From: Syntrophaceae bacterium UBA6078 | GTDB lineage: Bacteria > Desulfobacterota > Syntrophia > Syntrophales > UBA2210 | Assembly: GCA_002428735.1 (NCBI GenBank) | Contig: DIXO01000055.1 | Location: 1-28,877, forward strand | Length of the DNA: 28,877 nt | Reading direction: 5' to 3' | Shown: positions 24,364 to 28,877 of the stretch, piece by piece | Layout: every line of letters starts with the position of its first letter | Position numbering within the stretch: the first letter of the stretch is position 1 | Translations under genes and position numbers: made by a program | Notes under the pieces: generated by a model | Databases searched by the model: none | The model's input: only the letters and a program-made list of their open reading frames with translations | Told to the model about the DNA's origin: nothing

Positions 24364-25185
24364 CTAACCGCTGCTTGACGCGTCCAGAACCAGGATGGTC
24401 ATCTTTCCGGCCGAATCCTCAATCTGCCTGACTTTCAGCGTGGCGAACGTGCCGTCCGCTCCACAGTCACCTGTGTTGCCTGATCGCACGAACGATTCGT
24501 CCAGACAGCGGGTGAGTTCCGGTGGAAGGAGATCCCGAAGAGGGGTACCGGGGCATTCAATGTCCGGGCAGGACAGGATTCGTTCAGCCTCGGAATTGCA
24601 CTGGATAACGATTCCATCGGCATTCGCGCTGATGATGCCCACCGGCAGGTTGTGCAGTATCGTCTGCGCCTGCCGGAGAATCCTGTTGTGCAGCAGGATC
24701 TCGGCCGTCTTTTCCTGGATGGTTTTTTCAAGATTGGAGTTGACCCGATTCAGTTCCTCGTTCTTTTCCTTCAACTCGACGGTCAGTTCCCGGTTTTTCC
24801 TGTTCAGGTAATGCCGTTCAAGGGCATTCTCGACCGTGACCTTCAACTCATCGGAATTCCACGGTTTGGGGACGAATTTGTAGATGTGGCCTTCATTGAT
24901 TGCCGCGACTATCGTGGCGGTATCGGCATAGCCGGAAAGGACGATCCGCACCGTTTCCGGCCAGAACTGTTTCACTTCCCGGAGAAAATCGACTCCGGAC
25001 ATCTCCGGCATCCGGTAGTCGGCGATGACAAGCTGTATCGGCGAGACATTATTCAGTATCTCCAGTCCCTCGGCGCCCGATGTCGCCTTCAGGATCTCGT
25101 ATTCATCGTCCAGAAAGATCCGTTCAATGGACCGCAGGACATTCACTTCATCATCGACACACAGAATTCTGATCGGTTCATCCAT
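24364..25185 (-). CDS. Response regulator with coiled-coil and PAS domain, no DNA-binding output
   Basis: A 273-residue protein. The receiver (about 5-120) has the acidic pocket VDDE, phospho-acceptor Asp56 (ADYRMPEMSG) and conserved Lys in FVPKPW. It resembles the receivers of RpfG-type regulators. A coiled coil (about 125-168, rich in Lys, Glu and Asn) leads to a C-terminal PAS domain (about 170-270, NLPVGIISANADGIVIQCN). No kinase, HTH, GGDEF or HD-GYP domain is present. It may relay phosphorylation by protein contact, for example with the kinases on either side. It begins 11 bp after the stop of the upstream kinase, so the two are co-transcribed. Confidence 0.9.
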   Translation of the reverse strand: MDEPIRILCVDDEVNVLRSIERIFLDDEYEILKATSGAEGLEILNNVSPIQLVIADYRMPEMSGVDFLREVKQFWPETVRIVLSGYADTATIVAAINEGHIYKFVPKPWNSDELKVTVENALERHYLNRKNRELTVELKEKNEELNRVNSNLEKTIQEKTAEILLHNRILRQAQTILHNLPVGIISANADGIVIQCNSEAERILSCPDIECPGTPLRDLLPPELTRCLDESFVRSGNTGDCGADGTFATLKVRQIEDSAGKMTILVLDASSSG

Positions 25186-25196
25186 GGCATGGCTCC

Positions 25197-27575
25197 TCAG
25201 GCAATCGGCAGACGTATCGTCAACGTCGTGCCGTTTCCCGGCTCGGACTCAACGTATATGTCACCATTGTGCTTCTTGATTATTTCGTAGGTAATGCTGA
25301 GTCCCAGGCCGGTTCCCTTGCCCACCTCCTTCGTGGTGAAGAACGGCTCGAAGATACGGGTGCGCACCGATTCAGGTATGCCGCACCCGTTGTCGGAAAC
25401 GGACGCATAGACGGATGTAGCGTCATGCCAGGTTTTCACTCTGATTTCACCCTGTTTCTCAATAGCCTGGGAGGCATTCACCAGAAGGTTCATGAATACC
25501 TGGTTAATCTGTTGCGGGTAGCAGCGTGTCATGGGGATCTCACCCAGCTCCCGCACCAGGTTCGCCTTGTACTTCAGCTCATTCCAGACAATGTTGATGG
25601 TGCTTTCCAGGCATTCATTGATATCCGCCGATTTACACTCCGACTCGTCCACCCGGGAAAAGCTTTTCAGGTTCTGCACAATGGTCCGAACCCGTTCCGC
25701 TCCCTCAAGAGACTCCTTGATCAGTTCATTTCCGTCTTCCATCACGTAGTCGATCTTCAGGGCCTTTCGACTCTCTCCAAGGATGCGCAGGGCATCTTCG
25801 TTACCGGTGGATTCAACGGTTTCCGTCAGAATGCGGGCAAATTCTCCAAGCTTTGCCTGATATTTGCCGAGTGTGCCGAGATTACAGGAGATGAAGCCCA
25901 TCGGGTTGTTTATCTCATGGGCCACACCTGCGGCCAGCTGGCCAATGGATGCCATCTTCTCCTGGTGGACTATCGTTGTCTGGGTGGCCTTCAGTTCGCG
26001 GTACGCTTTTTCAAGCTCTTCACTGACCCGTTTCTGCTCCGTGGTGTCGTGTATGGTCATGACGAAACCCGCAGTTTCAGGAGATTCGTCATCGCTGAAG
26101 GGGTATGATTTGCAGAAGAACCACCTCCCGCTCGCCTGGTGGAGGATCTCGCTGCCCGAGGAAACGTCGTCGGGAAACCGGAGCCCGTGAAGCCGGAGAA
26201 ATTCCTTCACGGGATTTCCCAGTATCTGGTGATAGGTAAGGGAGGAAAATTCCCGCAACGCCCTGTTACAGCGCTTGATCCCGCCCTGAGAATCGACGAG
26301 AATGACGATATCACCGATGCAGTCCAGGGTGTTTTCCCATTCTTTTTGTGACCGCGCCACCTGCTCGAACAGCAGCTGCAGTTCTCCATGTTTTCTGAAG
26401 AGTTCCGCCCTGCTCTCCTCAAGCGCCTTTTCCGTCTTTTTGCGTAATGTTATATCTTCCTTCTCCACCAGATAGTGGGTGATGACGTCATCGGCATTCG
26501 TGATAGGTGAAACGGTGGCGAATTCCCAGTACGTCTCGCCGTTCTCTTTGCGGTTCTGAAGCTCTCCGCGCCATTCCCCTCCCTTTTGCACCGTCTCCCA
26601 GGAATCACCGAAAATATCCGACACCACATCCGCGCTCGGGTCTGTTCGAGCATTCCTGCCGATGACCTCGTCCAGGCCGAAACCCGTCATTTCAGTGTAG
26701 CGAGGATTTGCATATTCTATACGGCCTTCGGTATCGGTTATGACAACGGCGGTCTTGCCCTGCTCCACCGCGCGCGACAGCTTGCGGAGCACCTCTTCGG
26801 TCTCGAAGCGCTCCGTTTTATCGAAACAGTAGCCGATGTGCCCGGCAAAGGCGCCCCGGTCGTCATGGAAGGGCCTGCCGAAATTCTGTATCCATCGGTA
26901 TTCACCATCATGACGTCTCAGCCGGTATTCTGTTTCAAAGGGAACCCGTGACAAAACGGAACCTCTGAGGTGTTTCCTCAGACCCTCAACATCATCCGGA
27001 TGAATACTGTCCGTCCACCCGTCGCCGATCTGCTGCTGAAGCGTTCGACCGGTGAAAGAGAGCCAATTCGTGTTGAAAAAATCCAGAACTCCTTCCGGGC
27101 TTGCGCGCCAGATGAGCGCCGGTGAAACCTCCAGAAGATTCAGATAGAAATTTCTGGTCTTTGCCAGCTCCTCTTCCGCCTGTTTCTTCTCGTCAAGAAG
27201 TCGCTTCTTTTCCAGGGCGGCATGGATGGAGGGGCCGAGACGAACGAGGCGCTCCTTGACGACAGAGTCCCATGCGCCCGCCTTCATGTAATCAACGGCG
27301 GTTTCCTCGGAGAGCGCGCCGGTTACCATGATGAAGGGCGTTGAGGGAGCATGCTCCCTGGCCAGGGCGAGGGCTTCACTGCCGTTGAATTCCGGAAGCA
27401 GGTAGTCGGACACAATGACATCCGGAGTGGATTCCGACAGGGAACCGACGAAATCCTTACGCGTCTCGACACGGTGAATATCGGGACTATACCCTGCCTT
27501 GCGAATTTCACGTTCGATCAGTTCCGCGTCGGAGGGGAGGTCTTCCACCAGAAGAATTCGAAGAACGTTTTCCAT
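25197..27575 (-). CDS. REC-PAS-PAS-PAS histidine kinase
   Basis: A soluble kinase of about 792 residues from the chosen start. N-terminal receiver with Asp57 (VSDYLLPEFNG), three PAS domains (about 145-260, 265-380 and 415-520), then HisKA with His553 (GQLAAGVAHEINNPMGF) and HATPase (NLLVNASQAIE, DNGCGIP, FEPFFTTKEVGKGTGLGLS). No membrane segment is seen, so the signal is intracellular, perhaps redox or ligand through PAS. The frame is open to 27677, where a second start with GAGG upstream would add 34 residues. I prefer ATG 27575 because the divergent paralogue begins at the equivalent place. It is the first gene of the minus-strand signalling operon. Confidence 0.93.
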   Translation of the reverse strand: MENVLRILLVEDLPSDAELIEREIRKAGYSPDIHRVETRKDFVGSLSESTPDVIVSDYLLPEFNGSEALALAREHAPSTPFIMVTGALSEETAVDYMKAGAWDSVVKERLVRLGPSIHAALEKKRLLDEKKQAEEELAKTRNFYLNLLEVSPALIWRASPEGVLDFFNTNWLSFTGRTLQQQIGDGWTDSIHPDDVEGLRKHLRGSVLSRVPFETEYRLRRHDGEYRWIQNFGRPFHDDRGAFAGHIGYCFDKTERFETEEVLRKLSRAVEQGKTAVVITDTEGRIEYANPRYTEMTGFGLDEVIGRNARTDPSADVVSDIFGDSWETVQKGGEWRGELQNRKENGETYWEFATVSPITNADDVITHYLVEKEDITLRKKTEKALEESRAELFRKHGELQLLFEQVARSQKEWENTLDCIGDIVILVDSQGGIKRCNRALREFSSLTYHQILGNPVKEFLRLHGLRFPDDVSSGSEILHQASGRWFFCKSYPFSDDESPETAGFVMTIHDTTEQKRVSEELEKAYRELKATQTTIVHQEKMASIGQLAAGVAHEINNPMGFISCNLGTLGKYQAKLGEFARILTETVESTGNEDALRILGESRKALKIDYVMEDGNELIKESLEGAERVRTIVQNLKSFSRVDESECKSADINECLESTINIVWNELKYKANLVRELGEIPMTRCYPQQINQVFMNLLVNASQAIEKQGEIRVKTWHDATSVYASVSDNGCGIPESVRTRIFEPFFTTKEVGKGTGLGLSITYEIIKKHNGDIYVESEPGNGTTLTIRLPIA

Positions 27576-27981
27576 GCATTTACTCTCGATAAAACGTGGA
27601 TGTATAGGCCGACCGCTATGCGAAACGACAGGAGCGGACGTCTCTCGCTCCATGCCCTCTTCGTGAATGAAAGCCATGTAGTGCCTCGATTTTTAATGAA
27701 GTTGAATATGAATCACATCCGGGTACAATTACCGAAGTCTCATTTCATCCCGACACTTTCCGTAAGAGTTTTTCCTCAACGGTCCTTCGTGCCGCACGGA
27801 AACGAAATGTGCATCACCTTTAGTATTATTTCGGCGTTTTTCCGGGAAAACTTTAGGCATCCCGCACGGAAATTCGTGCTTTGTTTGCATCCCATGACTC
27901 TGCGCTGATGGGGATAGCGCATGAAGCAGGGAAAAAATATTGCTTACGTTCAGGAACCCCTTGGACAGGGAGGACAGCACA
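27576..27981. other. Divergent intergenic region between two paralogous kinases
   Basis: About 400 bp with no supported gene. It holds a direct repeat CCGCACGGAAA at 27792-27802 and 27862-27872, exactly 70 bp apart, the second within the hairpin GCACG-GAAATT-CGTGC. A possible sigma-54 site for the plus-strand kinase is GG (27930-27931)-N10-GC (27942-27943) with TTGCT at the -12 side but a poor -24 box. No convincing sigma-70 promoter was found in either direction. Confidence 0.35.
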
Positions 27982-28877
27982 ATGCAGCACCTTCGCATCC
28001 TCATCAATGAAGACACCCCGGCAGACGCGGATCTGCTGGAATACGCCATCAGAAAGGCAGGGATCGACTTCGTTTCGACCCGCGTCGAGACACGGGCTGC
28101 GTTTCTCGGGGCGCTGCAGGAGTCTACGCCCGATGTCATCATTTCCGACTATAGTCTTCCCACCTTCGACGGCATGCAGGCCCTGGAACTGGCGAAAGAA
28201 CACGTCCCGTTCACTCCCTTCATCATCGCCACGGGCGCGCTGAACGAGGAGACCGCCGTGGAATGCCTGAAAGCGGGAGCGGACGACTATGTGCTGAAGG
28301 ACCGTATGATAAGGATCGGTCCGGCTATTGAGGCTGCTCTCTCCAAGAAAAAAGCTCTGCTGGAGAAACAACGCGCGGAACAGAGGCTAATCAGTTCCGA
28401 ACAGGAATTCCGCGCCGGTGAGGAAAAATACCGGCAGCTCTCCCAGGAATACAACACCCTGCTGGATGCTATTCCGGACTCTATCCTCCTCCAGTCGCCG
28501 GGACTGGAGATTGTCTGGGCGAATCGCGCGGCACGGGAGAACTTCCGGGATACTCTTACCGGATCGGAGGAGCGGCACTGTTACAAGCTGATGCACGAGA
28601 CGTCGGCGCCCCACGAGAATTGCCCGGTGCTGGAATGCTTTCGCACCGGCCTTCCGAGCAAGAGTGTCATCTCCGTTCGCGGCGAACTGACCTTCGAGGT
28701 GCGCGCCGTGCCGGTGAGGAATGAGAGCGGCGATCTTGTCAATGTCATCGAGATCTGCCGGGACATAACCGAGATGAAGAAGCTTGAGCAGCAACTGTTT
28801 CATGCCCAGAAAATGGAAGCCGTCGGGCAGCTCGCGGGAGGGATCGCCCACGACTTCAATAACATCATCACGGCGCT
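27982..28877 (+). CDS. REC-PAS sensor histidine kinase, truncated by the window end
   Basis: The open frame starts at ATG 27982, with GGGAGG 8 nt upstream, and is still open at 28877. The visible roughly 298 residues contain an N-terminal receiver (LINEDTPAD acidic pocket, phospho-Asp in ISDYSLPTFDG, Lys in YVLKDR), a coiled linker, a PAS domain (DAIPDSILLQSPGLEIVWAN to VIEICRDITEMKKLE), and the start of a HisKA domain with the phospho-His in GIAHDFNNIITA. The PAS contains several Cys (HCYKLMHE, NCPVLECF). The catalytic ATPase part lies beyond the edge. The receiver is a close paralogue of the divergent kinase at 25197-27575. Confidence 0.93.
   Translation, partial: MQHLRILINEDTPADADLLEYAIRKAGIDFVSTRVETRAAFLGALQESTPDVIISDYSLPTFDGMQALELAKEHVPFTPFIIATGALNEETAVECLKAGADDYVLKDRMIRIGPAIEAALSKKKALLEKQRAEQRLISSEQEFRAGEEKYRQLSQEYNTLLDAIPDSILLQSPGLEIVWANRAARENFRDTLTGSEERHCYKLMHETSAPHENCPVLECFRTGLPSKSVISVRGELTFEVRAVPVRNESGDLVNVIEICRDITEMKKLEQQLFHAQKMEAVGQLAGGIAHDFNNIITA

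Overview
The window looks like a chromosomal segment from a Gram-negative anaerobe of the former Deltaproteobacteria (Desulfobacterota). This placement is an inference from gene order and protein flavour: tRNA-Leu-tig-clpP-clpX-lon followed by tRNA-Val and tRNA-Asp, the folP/ftsH/tilS block, large multi-PAS kinases, and an ADP-forming acyl-CoA synthetase-like protein. No rRNA or species marker is present.

Layout. (1) 1-850: the end of a probable integrated element, with a tyrosine recombinase (N-terminal part missing or frameshifted) 21 bp from the 3' end of tRNA-Asp and a terminator that works in both directions between them. (2) 852-6934, minus strand: a proteostasis block. A consensus promoter drives tRNA-Leu, followed by trigger factor, ClpP, ClpX and Lon, then a separate promoter with tRNA-Val and tRNA-Asp. 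(3) 6982-14899, minus strand: a tightly packed housekeeping operon (HAD phosphatase, tilS, ftsH, folP, acpS, tsaE, lysC, comEA-like), mostly with short gaps or 4-bp stop/start overlaps, ending in a separately promoted tRNA-Pro and a terminator. (4) 14995-16903, plus strand: a pantothenate operon. A structured leader RNA with an attenuator-like terminator precedes a DUF2520 Rossmann oxidoreductase (candidate ketopantoate reductase) and panB. (5) 17022-18495, minus strand: a lone alpha-type NDP-forming acyl-CoA synthetase subunit with its own promoter. (6) 18597-28877: a signalling cluster. On the minus strand, a REC-PAS-PAS-PAS kinase, a REC-PAS protein, a 1177-residue membrane hybrid kinase (sensor, PAS, kinase, two receivers, HPt), and a REC-PAS-GGDEF-EAL protein that overlaps it. 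On the plus strand, a divergent REC-PAS kinase runs off the window end and is a paralogue of its neighbour.

How they fit together. Regions 2 and 3 are core growth and quality-control functions. Region 4 makes the pantoate half of vitamin B5, and its leader offers mutually exclusive pairings typical of transcription attenuation. Region 6 contains no DNA-binding output domain; its visible output is cyclic-di-GMP turnover. The most interesting signals are the panB-operon leader with its possible leader peptide, the DUF2520-panB pairing, the overlapping hybrid kinase/c-di-GMP enzyme pair, and the integrase border at tRNA-Asp.
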